A stretch of DNA of 64,000 nucleotides from Echinometra lucunter (GCA_029962745.1 CM057171.1:18236171-18300170), one strand, 5' to 3'; positions 57,501 to 63,231 are shown, counted from the first letter of the stretch. Notes: generated from the letters alone by a model not told the origin. Translations and numbers: made by a program.

Positions 57501-60500
57501 CCGTAGCTTCTGATAAACAAAAAGCCGTCACAGAACCCCTGATTTTTCGATTTAAAGCACGTTTTTCGGTGACCCTCCTTCTTACCACCCCACTAAAGCC
57601 CCGCGTGCTTTGGAAAAATGGCACCCATTCCGCGTTTTTGGTAGCAGAATTTGGCCTGTTAGAGGGGTTTTTAGAGGTGACTGCAGAACTAACTACTTGT
57701 GGTGAGGGACAATTTCTATGAGTGTTTTGATATGATGCTACACACGGGGGACTGCTGCACTCTCCGCATACTGGCCTGATGGCAACAGCATGCCGATGAC
57801 GAGAGCTAAAGCAAACGGGTGGACGGGTGTGTTGTTAAATTTGCGATCGGTGATTTGCGAAATTCGCGAAAATAAAACCCTCGTAAAAAAAAAAAGCTTA
57901 CGCAGTACATGTCATAGCATGAGCCAAAGCATGTTTCTGTAGTAGAGGCTTTACTCTGAAAGTTTGTAGGGAAATCAAAAAGTGGTAAATACTGATGTAC
58001 ATGTAGGTTTGACTCCCGGGGGGTCACTTCCATTGAAGAGTGGACAGCATCCGCGAGAATCGTCCTAAAAAAAGCACCCTAAACGAGGATTCAAAGGCAG
58101 GCCGCTAGGACACCCTAAACACGGATTTTGTGCAGATGTCCCAGATTTGCACACCCTAAACGAGGATATTCCCATTTTCATATCTTGAGTGTGTTGGTGG
58201 GGTCCATTGAAAGTTTGGAGCCGTTTTTATCTCAAGATAATTCACTGTCTCATTTTGTTTTACACAGGCGTTATAGGATTTTCCGTTCACGGGTCTTGTT
58301 ACAGTCGATCTCGCAGTGCAAATTACATACCCTTTTCGCGTTTTAGATTATTGTGATTTTTTTTTTCTCATTTTTGGGCGTTTTTGACACTCTATTCGCG
58401 TTCCGCGCGTTCCACGCCTTCCCCCGAAAAAATACCCTTTTTCCGCGTTTTTTTCTCGCGGATGCTGTCCACTCTTCAATGGAAGTGACCGGGATTTGAC
58501 TCCAGTACCTGAACTTGTAATTTGAGGCTGTACTTTGAAAACAATTTAACCCGTGGACTACTGAATTTTCAAACTCCCATAGACTTAATACAGGGACCAC
58601 CCGGTTCTCTTAGGCAATGGGTGAATAAATATTCAGTCTTTTTGTTTTGAAATATCCTTTTATTTCATGTTTGAGGCCGTACTGGAGAACTCAATTTCTA
58701 ATCCATCATATATTCTGTCAGGTGTCCAAAGTGTGACCAAGATCTTCAACTACTACAAGAAGTTTGGCTACAAGACGGTGGTCATGGGGGCTTCCTTCAG
58801 AAACGTTGGAGAGATCAAGGAGCTCGGAGGTATCGACCTTCTCACTATTAGGTAAGAGAGTGCCCTCTCTTTGTTTATGGGGTGAAGGCCTGGTCAGACC
58901 TTGACAATTTGCAAAAAAAGTGCAAACTTTCTAAGTAATAATAATAATAATAGCCCTTATTTAACCAGGGTAACTACTTTAGCTTTATCAGCTAATCTTC
59001 CAGCAGGCCCTGCATAACATAATTTGTCATTATTACCTTTCTCCATTCTTACATGCCGAGCGCCTGGCTAGAAGGCAGAAGATCCCATTTTTTAAGTCTT
59101 TGGTATGACTCGGCCGTGGATCGAACCCACGACCTCCCATTCATGAGGCGGACACTCTACCAGTTGAGCCAACATGCCCAGTTTAAGGAACCACATACAA
59201 AAAATTTGAGATACAATTAAAGCTGGGTAAAGTCTCTTAACATAGGATACTGTTAGTGTTACAGACGGACAAAATGTTACCCTGAATTGATCACACTCAA
59301 GGATGCATTGACTATTCTACTTTAATGCAAGTACAAGTCACTGGGATGATTTTTGGAAGTGTCTTGAAACGGGCAATCTCTTGATAGAAGTAACTTTTTA
59401 AGCTTGAAGTGACATGGAAACCCCCTCACATACAGAGCACATTTGATGGTGATTTCCGGGGGGGGGGGGGGGGGGGGGGGGGGGGTCACTGCCATTACAA
59501 TGTGGACACCATGCTCGTACACAGAAACATGTAAAAAGGGTCGTTTTTCACGGATGGGCGATGTACGCGCGTACAGTGAATAGGGTATCAAAATTGCAAA
59601 AATCAGGGGAAATGGGTATGCTTTTACAAAGCTTGATTTGAAGATACTTGTTTAGGATGGGGAAAACGTGACAAAATACTTGTTTAGGGTATTCTGAGAT
59701 CGAAGGATAGTTACTTGTTTAGGGACCATTTTGAAAGTCCATGTACGAGCATGGTGTCCACCTTGTAATGACAGTGGCCCCAATGACCAAAAGACATTTT
59801 GAATGTATATTAGGGATTTGATGTTGCTGTACTATATTAAAAATATGAATAATATTACTTATAAATATATAGAGATAAATTGCAAGTTGAAATATACTCT
59901 CAATTAATATTTGAGAGGCTAGTGGGTAGACTACTTGAGGCACGCATACATGTGGACATGAATTACAACCTTACGGAATAGGTCAGCCTGTTGATACCAT
60001 AAAACGCCATAATTGTTTGGTATTACATGTATGAATCCCTAATTTTCTTCAAACTTCCCAACTGTTAACCCATAGAATGCCAGGTAATGCCTTTTTTTGT
60101 TTTTGTTATTTTACGCATACTATATGTATGTAGCTGTACACAAATTATTTTGTCAAGTGATTGGTACCCTCTGAGTGGGTGATGTTCATTATTCCAAAGG
60201 TTTGTTATTTTGAAGGTTAGTTATTCCGAAATACGCAAATTGCGTATACCTAGATGTTCGTTAGTCCAAAAATGAAAAAGGGTTTGTTAATCCGAACATT
60301 TATGGCATTATTATGAAGGTTCATTTGTCCGAAGGTTCGTCACTCCGAAAATAACTAATGAACTAATAACGGACCTTATTTCATTTTCGGACTATCGAAC
60401 CTTCGGAATAATGAACCTTTTTTCATTTTCTGATTAAGGAACCTTCGAAATAACGAACCTTTTTTTTATTTTAGGACTAATGAACCTTCGGAATAAAAGA

Positions 60501-61575
60501 ACCTTCGAATAACGAACCTTCGGAATAACGAACCTTTGGAATAACGAATCTTCGGAATAACAAACTGTAACCCTCTGAGTCTCTTCTTCTTTACTTTGTA
60601 GCCCTAAGCTGCTGGATGAGCTATCCAAATCTTCAGATCCAGTGGAAATGAAGCTAGATGCCAAAGTTGGTAGGTGATGATAATTCTGCGCCCCGTTTCA
60701 TAAAACTTGTTATCAACAACAAGTTGCAATAACCATTATAAGCTACTGAAAAAATCCTTGCGTCTGATATCCTGAGAGCAAATTTGTCATAGAAATGTGG
60801 CAGTTGTTACTGATAACAAGTTTTATGAAAAAGGGGCCCTGATGACATAATGAATAATCCAGGGCCCCCACACTTACTGGTGGACGGGACACATGGGGGC
60901 CCCTAAAATTTAGGTCCGGACCCCCAAAAACTAAACATTTGTTTTGCATAGGGCTAAATACACACTGGGCCCGGAATTTCAAATCCAGACCCCTACCAAA
61001 AAAGTTAAAGTGGAGCCCTGTATAACAATCCCTAGCTAAAATTGCATAAGAGAAATAAGTTTTATGCATCATCCCTACAAGGGATATTTTGCATATAAGA
61101 AATGTATAGCAACATTTGCCCTTCACAATTTGTTGCATGAGCCACACATATCGATGCCATATTATGAATGTGTATAGCATTTTCAGTTTGCTTCTGTGCA
61201 TAAGACATGAAAATATTATTCTTGTCATATATTGTAAATATTTTGGACAAGACCTTCCAAGGGGCTGGGCTTTGGGACCCCTTCTGTTTATATGTGTGAT
61301 TTTTGTCGGAATGTCAAAAATATTAACCCTCAAAAGGGGATGTTTGACACCTTCCCCTCCCCCTCCCCATCCCATTTCTGCTCTATTCAGTTGTGTGCCA
61401 TTCTTTGAATTTGATAGGACTAGTAGTCATGAAACACTCCTGTTTGTTAATTTCACTGAAATTAACACTGTTCTGTTTTAGACACATTATACTTTTATTT
61501 TTGAAAATGTATTACTGTTGTTAGTATTCTTGTTTTAGTGTTGTTGTTATTGTTATGATTTATATTATTATTAGT

Positions 61576-61607
<32 letters not shown>

Positions 61608-61619
61608 TCATCATCATCA

Positions 61620-61679
<60 letters not shown>

Positions 61680-61938
61680 GTCATCATCATCATCATCATT
61701 CATCATCATCATTTTCATTGTTATTATTGTCTTTTTCATTCTTTTAAATATTAAGTCTTTATCCATTTATACAGCTCAAAAACTGGACATGGATGAGATT
61801 GAGATCAACGAGGCTTTGTTCCGATGGATGCACAACTCTGACCAGATGGCTGTCGAGAAGCTCTCTGATGGCATCAGGAAATTTGCTGCTGACGCAGTCA
61901 AGCTGGAGAACATCCTCAGACAGAAGCTTTCGGCTTGA
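25977..61938 (+). CDS. TALDO1: Transaldolase, nine exons, complete
   Basis: Predicted 330-residue cytosolic enzyme of the non-oxidative pentose phosphate pathway, moving a dihydroxyacetone unit from sedoheptulose 7-phosphate to glyceraldehyde 3-phosphate. Coding exons: 25977-26067, 44862-44985, 46121-46228, 48311-48442, 50305-50365, 56619-56733, 58722-58851, 60602-60669, 61775-61938; every join is GT-AG and in frame. Catalytic residues are present: Asp25 (VVCDTGDF), Glu104 ([10 protein letters not shown]) and Schiff-base Lys140 ([12 protein letters not shown]), each two residues earlier than in the 337-residue human enzyme. Other family blocks: [42 protein letters not shown] and [20 protein letters not shown]. 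The start [16 protein letters not shown] resembles the basic N-terminus of animal enzymes. Intron 1 is 18.8 kb; intron 5 holds an antisense retroelement. No damage seen. Confidence 0.97.
26226..26985. mobile_element. Foldback element with exon-like arms (TALDO1 intron 1)
   Basis: Left arm 26226-26440 and right arm about 26760-26985 are inverse copies; ends are cccgtaggtcaaaacggcg and the inverse of ttgacctgggggtaac. Each arm holds a block of about 57 bases (right arm: frame [19 protein letters not shown]) bounded by ttttcag and a perfect-looking donor gtaagtaaaatc. The same block, with a short deletion, is in the element at 8234-8709. The spacer (26440-26760) is unique. Confidence 0.65.
27120..27280. 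other. Non-coding intron sequence
   Basis: AT-rich with a short (CA)n run near 27141-27160. Confidence 0.5.
27292..27545. repeat. (TTA/ATT)n microsatellite
   Basis: About 250 bases of att repeats with occasional g or c substitutions; open frames are poly-Ile or poly-Leu artefacts. Confidence 0.95.
27550..28820. other. Intron 1 sequence without a gene
   Basis: No supported gene or bounded element. Open frames on the minus strand at 27999-28292 and 28380-28574 have no recognisable motif or splice context. Confidence 0.45.
28825..28905 (+). repeat. Direct repeat flanking the 5.6-kb element, left copy
   Basis: Contains acatctgcaaaaatcttcag, cagtgaagaaagatta and tataaagtccccagt. The same order and nearly the same bases occur at 35278-35360. 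The pair lies about 370 bp outside each end of the TIR element 29280-34904. Confidence 0.7.
30590..31260. repeat. Divergent duplicated segment, copy A
   Basis: Shares with 32130-32670 the ordered phrases acttaccgcacgtcatc, agagtcggtcat, catccaggt, ttaacatgtgtttactt-like sequence and cgaatgttttcaa.catatt. The minus strand has an open stretch from ATG near 30767 reading [20 protein letters not shown] and on to [16 protein letters not shown], ending just before a donor-like GTAAGT; it resembles an exon but is not recognised. Confidence 0.45.
32130..32670. repeat. Divergent duplicated segment, copy B
   Basis: Second copy of the segment at 30590-31260, about 1.5 kb away in the same orientation; the exon-like minus-strand stretch is interrupted by stops here. 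The GGGGCGCCGCC-type repeat end lies inside it at 32332-32565. Confidence 0.45.
32680..34650. other. Interior of the TIR element without a gene
   Basis: AT-rich; frames at 33479-33745, 33914-34168 and 34104-34430 lack recognisable domains. A short inverted pair gatctatgtagtagacc and ggtctactacatag-like sequence lies near 34339-34370. Confidence 0.45.
33017..33050. repeat. (CT)n microsatellite
   Basis: Short run of ct repeats; a (GA)n run of similar length lies at 31180-31209. Confidence 0.9.
35278..35360 (+). repeat. Direct repeat flanking the 5.6-kb element, right copy
   Basis: Partner of 28825-28905. After the shared 'ataaagtccccagt' it continues with ctccgttttctaaaatgcaa, which matches the inverse of the right end of the element 35587-36001. 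Confidence 0.7.
35587..36001. mobile_element. TIR element with TAGAGTCCCCAG ends
   Basis: Starts tagagtccccagtttcc and ends ctggggactcta. Blocks of 'acacggaatt' and 'cgaagaac' occur in the interior. No coding capacity. Pieces of the same end occur at 28882 and 35342. Confidence 0.65.
36010..37400. other. Intron 1 sequence without a gene
   Basis: No supported gene or bounded element; the plus frame 36282-36590 carries no recognisable domain. Confidence 0.45.
37405..37650. repeat. Degenerate copy of the ACCCATAG TIR family
   Basis: Shares 'attaatcatctt.caccctcaaattgg', 'ccactcttacatag' and 'cactgcattgcca.tt.a' with 41039-41448 and 44401-44803, but the ends are eroded. Confidence 0.5.
37741..37845. 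repeat. ACATGTA-palindrome cluster
   Basis: About ten tacatgta or acatgtac words in 100 bases. These palindromes are scattered across the whole window but are densest here. Confidence 0.8.
38005..38185 (+). repeat. Tandem duplication, two units of about 95 bp
   Basis: Each unit carries 'aaatacaagttcc', 'ctttccctttacctcc', a C-run and 'tctggggttctgtctct' in the same order. Confidence 0.75.
38276..38973. mobile_element. piggyBac-type MITE, copy 2 (interrupted)
   Basis: Starts CCCATTTGTGACAGG after TTAA (38272-38275) and ends CTGTCACAAAGGG before a TTTAA. Without the 375-bp insertion at 38563-38937 its length would be about 320 bp and its order matches the other copies in the inverse direction. 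Confidence 0.7.
38563..38937. mobile_element. TIR element nested in MITE copy 2
   Basis: Begins ttaccgtgtttacacagtga and ends with the exact inverse complement; the match continues through ctcggctc / gagccgag (about 28 bp of TIR). TA lies at each end and may be the duplication. Interior phrases 'caacac/tggct' and 'gtttacat/a' recur. Non-coding, younger than the host MITE. Confidence 0.8.
39315..39746. mobile_element. TIR element with CCCCTTTCAAACAG ends
   Basis: Starts cccctttcaaacag and ends ctgtttgaaagggg. The left arm contains a strong hairpin at 39344-39371 (tcaacgggtgt / acacccgttga). Further 'tgtttgaaagg' words lie inside. Non-coding. Confidence 0.7.
39985..40400. repeat. Degenerate piggyBac-type MITE copy
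   Basis: Same internal order as the other copies in inverse direction: 'cattcatgacatgaatgatttgaagcc', 'cttcaaattgacaacacc', 'gttgccaatttgcatggga' and 'agggccctgcatcaa'. Ends eroded. Confidence 0.55.
41039..41448. mobile_element. ACCCATAG-ended TTAA MITE, copy 1
   Basis: TTAA at 41035-41038 then CCCATAGCAGTACAGAGC; ends GTACCTCTATGGG then TTAA. Interior: 'caaattggcaat', 'gccaatttgaacac', 'ttaaactgctctaattcga'. About 410 bp, a sister family of the CCCATTCGTGACA elements, sharing internal layout but different ends. Confidence 0.75.
42165..42378. mobile_element. Element built of GAGTCC(GA) repeats
   Basis: Some twenty copies of gagtcc/gtccga hexamer variants, with outer words cagtgctgt and acagcactg in inverted arrangement. 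Looks like a minisatellite captured between short TIRs. Confidence 0.55.
42622..43035. mobile_element. piggyBac-type MITE, copy 3 (complete)
   Basis: TTAA at 42618-42621, then CCCATTCATGACAG; ends CTGTCACGAATGGG then TTAA at 43036-43039. 414 bp, non-coding. This copy and 49740-50146 define the family ends and the TTAA duplication. Confidence 0.85.
43058..43226. mobile_element. Palindromic foldback repeat
   Basis: Starts ggccctgttgcataaaactt and ends with the inverse complement; four 'taccattgatggca'-like words in alternating orientation. Related in outline to the 45011, 56868 and 60690 repeats (CATAAAACTT ends). Confidence 0.7.
43812..43949. mobile_element. Small TIR element (138 bp)
   Basis: Starts catacttaccaac and ends gttggcaagtatg; inner words 'aaagcggt' occur twice. 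Non-coding. Confidence 0.6.
44097..44158 (+). repeat. Two-unit tandem repeat
   Basis: The phrase 'ggacctcaacgttatttggg' and 'ggtcaaag' is repeated after about 30 bases with a 2-base difference. Confidence 0.8.
44401..44803. mobile_element. ACCCATAG-ended TTAA MITE, copy 2
   Basis: TTAA at 44397-44400, CCCATAGAAGTACGGAGC; ends GTACCTCTATGGG then TTAA. Closely matches 41039-41448. Lies 58 bases before TALDO1 exon 2. Confidence 0.75.
44862..44985 (+). CDS. TALDO1: TALDO1 exon 2
   Basis: Encodes [20 protein letters not shown], then [20 protein letters not shown]. Contains the conserved DATTNPSL block. Acceptor tttatcccag, donor CACC|GTAAGT. Confidence 0.96.
45011..45156. mobile_element. ACTTGTTAT foldback, copy in TALDO1 intron 2
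   Basis: Inverted ends catttcatgaaacttgttat and the complement, interior 'caagctactgaaatcct' and 'gattggctgagagcaaat'. About 145 bp; starts 25 bases after exon 2. Confidence 0.75.
45246..45461. mobile_element. Small foldback element
   Basis: Left 'tttcacaaagagttaagttg' then ggcttaaagtc; right gactttaagtccaactta then ttttgaaaca, inverse of each other with a few differences. Non-coding. Confidence 0.6.
46121..46228 (+). CDS. TALDO1: TALDO1 exon 3
   Basis: Encodes [20 protein letters not shown] and [16 protein letters not shown], with catalytic Glu104. Acceptor ttgaatgcag, donor CTAG|GTAAGC. Confidence 0.96.
46335..46562 (-). mobile_element. tRNA-derived SINE, copy 2, with target duplication
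   Basis: Flanked by the exact 10-bp duplication agtgagaact (46325-46334 and 46563-46572). Minus strand head has A box TGGCCCAGTGG, anticodon loop CTTTGAA (UUG, Gln-like) and B box GGTTCGAATCC. The body shares GGTGACGTTAAAGGTCGGTC and the 'cacgtctttcgga' block with 16483-16700. An insertion in TALDO1 intron 3, antisense. It is a SINE and not a functional tRNA gene: the acceptor end lacks pairing. Confidence 0.85.
46573..48310. other. TALDO1 intron 3 sequence without a gene
   Basis: AT-rich. 'gatatgcaccaaacagtt', 'gaataattagcaaa.taaagataag' and related phrases repeat loosely between 46980 and 47540, suggesting an old tandem array. A degenerate TTAA-type MITE scrap lies near 47820-48130. Confidence 0.45.
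48311..48442 (+). CDS. TALDO1: TALDO1 exon 4
   Basis: Encodes [20 protein letters not shown] then the Schiff-base region [17 protein letters not shown] (Lys140). Acceptor tgcctttcag, donor CCGA|GTAAGT. Confidence 0.97.
48935..49065. repeat. Repeat fragment shared with 60860-61015
   Basis: Both carry 'aatttaggtccggac', a 'cacacacc/gggc' middle and 'aaaagttaa/gtg.gg..c.ctgtg/ta' in the same order. No ends defined. Confidence 0.4.
49332..49735. mobile_element. piggyBac-type MITE, copy 4 (inverse)
   Basis: Starts CCCATTCGTGACAGG after TTAA; ends CTCTGTCACAAATGGG; opposite orientation to copy 5. The TTAA at 49736-49739 is shared with the next copy. Confidence 0.85.
49740..50146. mobile_element. 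piggyBac-type MITE, copy 5
   Basis: Starts CCCATTCGTGACAAAGG directly after the shared TTAA and ends CTGTCACGAATGGG then TTAA. Head-to-head with copy 4 in TALDO1 intron 4. Confidence 0.85.
50305..50365 (+). CDS. TALDO1: TALDO1 exon 5
   Basis: 61 nt encoding [20 protein letters not shown]. Acceptor ttctttcag, donor CCCAG|GTAAGT, phase 0. Confidence 0.96.
51001..51144 (-). repeat. Split direct repeat B2
   Basis: Starts gttcattcttccaacgttca on the plus strand and ends gccgagctactag; same as 51663-51806. Confidence 0.92.
51145..51448. other. Linker between A2 and B2
   Basis: Unique 304 bases with no ORF of note; part of the element because it lies between two of its repeats. Confidence 0.7.
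51449..51662 (-). repeat. Split direct repeat A2
   Basis: Starts aaaaagacgtgctagcttca and ends ctggaaaatacat; same as 56087-56300. Contiguous with B1, forming the internal B1A2 unit. Confidence 0.92.
51663..51806 (-). repeat. Split direct repeat B1
   Basis: 144 bp, same as B2 (51001-51144); its junction with A2 (atacat|gttcatt) would be the circle junction formed when the ends meet. Confidence 0.92.
52258..53232 (-). CDS. Tyrosine recombinase of the PAT/Ngaro-like element
   Basis: About 324 codons. Integrase-like core with the catalytic set of tyrosine recombinases: first Arg in [11 protein letters not shown], Lys in [12 protein letters not shown]-x-x-R in [12 protein letters not shown], the His/Trp position in KRHGRWKG and the nucleophile Tyr in KDGYVEDSL. 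It inserts the circular DNA copy of the element. The first codon of the open frame at 53232 is GTG; the frame stays open upstream to about 53300 with no ATG. A pyrimidine-rich acceptor (tttcattctcaacag) lies just upstream, so expression may need splicing. First in-frame ATG is in [11 protein letters not shown]. Confidence 0.9.
   Translation of the reverse strand: MESSGASSNLLRLADRMASHLVESRSDRTTNKYYSSFKRWEEFITAEGGKALPAEPIHVALYLTSLIDEGKSPSVIQGSLYAIKWAHNLKGFKDPIANNFVVNLVEAAKRKNYTKVSKKDILTNEQITMLCDKYKDTQDILILRDLAFIVLCFSGFLRFDEARSLKCSDIIFHDDYMSLQISRSKTDQFRKGDEVVISKGQTSACPMRVVKRYMVCAGIDPKSDHFLFKPSYGNRERKFLIHKNKPISYTRTRETVVARLKEVSGNLNIGLHSLRASGATAAARAKVNDRIWKRHGRWKGERAKDGYVEDSLQDRLSVSQALKL
53291..54910 (-). 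CDS. Reverse transcriptase and RNase H of the PAT/Ngaro-like element
   Basis: RT blocks [32 protein letters not shown] and catalytic [12 protein letters not shown]; then RNase H with [39 protein letters not shown] and [15 protein letters not shown], giving the Asp-Glu-Asp-Asp pattern. The C-terminal part has the DIRS-type '[20 protein letters not shown] ... GVDAF ... WWVPPPRL' block. The N-terminal RT block ([14 protein letters not shown]) is in the preceding Gag frame, so the true protein enters this frame near 54878. It makes DNA from the element's RNA. Confidence 0.92.
   Translation of the reverse strand: MFWIAGISIHILYKNKFKYEDASVARDVFQEGDHVFTFDLKSAYHHVDIFEEHRQYLGFAFEFEGQKRYFVFNVLPFGISTAGYIFTKLTRVPVKHWRSQGKKVVMFLDDGIAGCKDIDEANEISRAIKSDLNKLGFILAEDKCDWAPKRKATWLGLTWNFQEGDVHITEEKIQKCKQSIQSILVKVQEGNKLTPVRVLAGVAGQIISMQPAVGTIVQLKTKEVFKCINSRASWNAPVLVSAEAVAELMFWYKHLDRLNGIPISLVKSCNCCLFTDASGTGYGAYISEAQNLEVVGSWTESEVENSSSWREIEALNRALKSFGPCLEGQNIRCYTDNRNVTRIVQKGGKNRQLQKIAIEIHETCEQYGLGIDPIWIHRERNKRADGPSRIADSDDWVISPTIFQFLDRKWGPHTVDRFACDYNSKCERFNSRWGCPTTEGVDAFKQTWGNDVNWWVPPPRLVARVIEKAIQERAEGTLIVPQWKSAPYWPKISQGGLFVSFVKEWYNFSCQEVKRGKGNNGIFGSAGQKFTMVALKLRF
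54858..56027 (-). CDS. Gag of the PAT/Ngaro-like element
   Basis: About 389 residues from the ATG at 56025-56027 ([16 protein letters not shown]). The open frame extends further up to 56144 inside repeat A1, but that N-terminus is hydrophobic and less likely. Coiled-coil-like, Lys/Glu-rich middle, then a zinc knuckle [14 protein letters not shown] (CX2CX4HX4C) typical of retroelement Gag. The last 35 residues are already RT sequence ([20 protein letters not shown]), ending at TAA 54858-54860, one base out of frame with the RT. Confidence 0.88.
   Translation of the reverse strand: MDPARVAELIDTKVNQSQNRLLSDLDSLISNRLSNFQQSLSESQKALSDAQVAKIEEMHTDNYKFQRKGNEEQYKVNVKVHRKLKEAEHYLKEADDTPGAVSDAKVKIVEGIELIEKRQKLIKMADSSPLGWKMVAEYEKNSLAENSEDEKRMYKAEARAGRKAKKLKKAEPRRFHPYAGGKATWKGNVKDQDSYTPVSRVAAEERKKPGLCFSCGKPGHWKVDCQARGKRSDQISESKFLFDHRQKEFDFPLGIEKEVRSKPEYVLNAESMKSRKEEKISPVGKLKQNASMWADFGASKEILDVVENGYKLPLHTLPESKELRNNRSALNQLNFVQEEIGRLLEKGCVSEVKSKPTVVNPLTVSENKGKCRLVLDCRHINPHFVQEQI
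56087..56300 (-). repeat. Split direct repeat A1 (5' end of the element)
   Basis: Same as A2. Its outer edge (gaaaatacat|ttaggttgtgg) marks the insertion boundary at 56300/56301. Confidence 0.92.
56619..56733 (+). CDS. TALDO1: TALDO1 exon 6
   Basis: Encodes [20 protein letters not shown] then [18 protein letters not shown]. Acceptor ttttcaactgtag, donor CCAG|GTAACT. Confidence 0.96.
56868..57020. mobile_element. ACTTGTTAT foldback, copy in TALDO1 intron 6
   Basis: 'ccctgtttcataaaacttgt' to 'acaagtttaatgaaatggg'; interior matches 45011-45156 and 60690-60840 (aagctactgaaatccttg, gattggctgagagc). Confidence 0.75.
58023..58489. mobile_element. TIR element with GTCACTTCCATTG ends
   Basis: Starts gtcacttccattgaagagtg and continues gacagcatccgcgagaa; the right end is the exact inverse complement (about 37 bp). 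Interior has 'caccctaaacgaggat' twice. 467 bp, no coding capacity. In TALDO1 intron 6. Confidence 0.8.
58722..58851 (+). CDS. TALDO1: TALDO1 exon 7
   Basis: Encodes [20 protein letters not shown] then [20 protein letters not shown]. Acceptor tattctgtcag, donor TTAG|GTAAGA. Confidence 0.96.
58936..59179 (-). mobile_element. tRNA-derived SINE with Met-like head
   Basis: Minus strand from 59179: head GGGCATGTTGGCTCAACTGG, anticodon loop CTCATGA (CAU), B box GGTTCGATCC; body 'cataccaaagacttaaaaaa', and a (TTA)n tail at 58936-58955. Different family from the Gln-like SINEs. It lies in TALDO1 intron 7. Confidence 0.8.
59458..59485. repeat. G28 homopolymer
   Basis: About 28 consecutive G, directly abutting the left end of the TIR element at 59485. 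Confidence 0.9.
59485..59775. mobile_element. TIR element with GTCACTGCCATTAC ends
   Basis: Left gtcactgccattacaatgtg then gacaccatgctcgtac; right gtacgagcatggtgtccacc then ttgtaatgacagtgg. Arms about 37 bp with two mismatches. Interior 'acttgtttaggat/gta' repeated three times. Related in layout to 58023-58489. Confidence 0.75.
60177..60569. mobile_element. GAACCTTCGGAATAA-repeat element with 11-bp target duplication
   Basis: Made of many 'gaaccttcggaataac' units and their inverses ('ttccgaaggttcgt'). Flanked by accctctgagt on both sides (60166-60176, 60570-60580). It ends 32 bases before TALDO1 exon 8. Confidence 0.7.
60602..60669 (+). CDS. TALDO1: TALDO1 exon 8
   Basis: 68 nt encoding [20 protein letters not shown] then KV. 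Acceptor cttctttactttgtag; the donor is GTTG|GTAGGT, less typical than the others but the phase fits exon 9. Confidence 0.92.
60690..60840. mobile_element. ACTTGTTAT foldback, copy in TALDO1 intron 8
   Basis: 'ccccgtttcataaaacttgt' to 'acaagttttatgaaaaagggg'; interior as in the copies at 45011 and 56868. Starts about 20 bases after exon 8. Confidence 0.75.
60860..61015. repeat. Repeat fragment shared with 48935-49065
   Basis: Contains aatttaggtccggaccccc and 'aaaaagttaaagtggagccctgta' in the order seen at the other copy. No defined ends. Confidence 0.4.
61572..61712. repeat. (ATC)n microsatellite
   Basis: About 140 bases of atc repeats, about 60 bases before TALDO1 exon 9. Confidence 0.95.
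61775..61938 (+). CDS. TALDO1: TALDO1 exon 9 and stop
   Basis: Encodes [20 protein letters not shown], then [20 protein letters not shown] and the C-terminus ILRQKLSA with TGA at 61936-61938. Acceptor ccatttatacag. Confidence 0.96.
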
Positions 61939-62899
61939 TAGTACTTAGTGCCATCGCAATGGGGTCCATCACCTTTTGATAGTCTGTGAGCAATATTGCA
62001 TAGATGATTGAAGAGATATGTTGGGGGGGGGGGAGGATGCACACAACTTTATGATACAGTTTCACCTCTACAAATGAGTCAATAAGTACTAAATATTAAA
62101 TGCATGTAGAATATTTTTCATCAACTAGCCATGGAACATCCTCTGTTATATGGAAAAACTATAAGGTTCTGAATTCAGAGAAAAGGTATAAGCAGAATCA
62201 TGACAATACCTTTGATGGGAACATAGTTGGAATGAATTGGTGCTGTGTTTTTGATAGTTTCATGTTGGAAGATGTACCCACGAATGATAGGCACAGGCAG
62301 CTCAATTTGCAACATGTAGAAATGGATCATTTACCAAGCTTGTCGATTTTTTTTCTCAGACATCTTTTTCTGAAGGTTATTTTCAAAGTTACATTTGTAG
62401 TTAATGAAGCATATTTTCACAAGATTTTGGAATATAGAGATGGATTTGTGACAAATACCGAAACCATGACAGAAATTCTGCTGTCCAATGACAAAAAAAA
62501 GCAACTCTGTAGAATGAGTTTTTTACTAAATGTAGAAAATACATCTGTTTTATGAGAAAATCTATGGAGTTGCTTCCTTTTGATACGTCTATATTTGGAG
62601 AATAATATAATAATGTAATATTCAGTGACTAACAGTAACTAATTCTATTTTCAATATTGCTGGGAAGTTTGTAAAGTAAAACTGCTTGGAGAGGAACTAA
62701 ATTTTTTTTTCTGAGGGAAAGACTTGCATGAAATCCTGATCAATTATGTCTGTACTATCATCACATCAACTCAGATTCACATTTAGCCTGTTGCAAAGTG
62801 TACTATTTCTTACACTTTGGCATGTTGCTTTATGACATATTAAACACATCTATGTTGTTGATTGATATATACAAATGCTGGATAAGCATAAATAATGGA

Positions 62900-62905
62900 A
62901 ATAAA
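62900..62905 (+). promoter_or_regulatory. TALDO1: Candidate polyadenylation signal of TALDO1
   Basis: AATAAA about 960 bases after the stop codon, with T-rich sequence following. One of at least two candidates. Confidence 0.4.
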
Positions 62906-63231
62906 TATTTTGGTATTAGAGGTGTATATTTTATTTGAAGTAGAATTTTTGTACAAGTAATTCACTCATGAATACCGTCTGTCAAACAGACTTAGAGATA
63001 TTCAAATCCTGTCAAGTTTTGTTTAGTTCATGTACTCATCAAATCTAAAAAGTTATATGAAATGTTGAAAACATGCAAATCTTTTTAAAAGTTTTATACA
63101 TCCTACTTATATTTATACTATATATCAACTGTTGTGGACTATTCAAAGTGCTGTTTGGGTGGGTGGGTGCATATCATTTGAGAAAGCCTCAAGAGTATAG
63201 TTTTGAGACAGGTAATTCCCTGTTCAAAATA

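Noticed and set aside
59107..59179. Possible tRNA-Met gene
   Set aside because: The B box and anticodon arm are good, but the acceptor stem is unpaired and the sequence runs on into a SINE body with a (TTA)n tail.
62100..62555. 151-codon frame after transaldolase
   Set aside because: No domain, no codon bias, located in the expected 3' UTR; kept only as UTR sequence.
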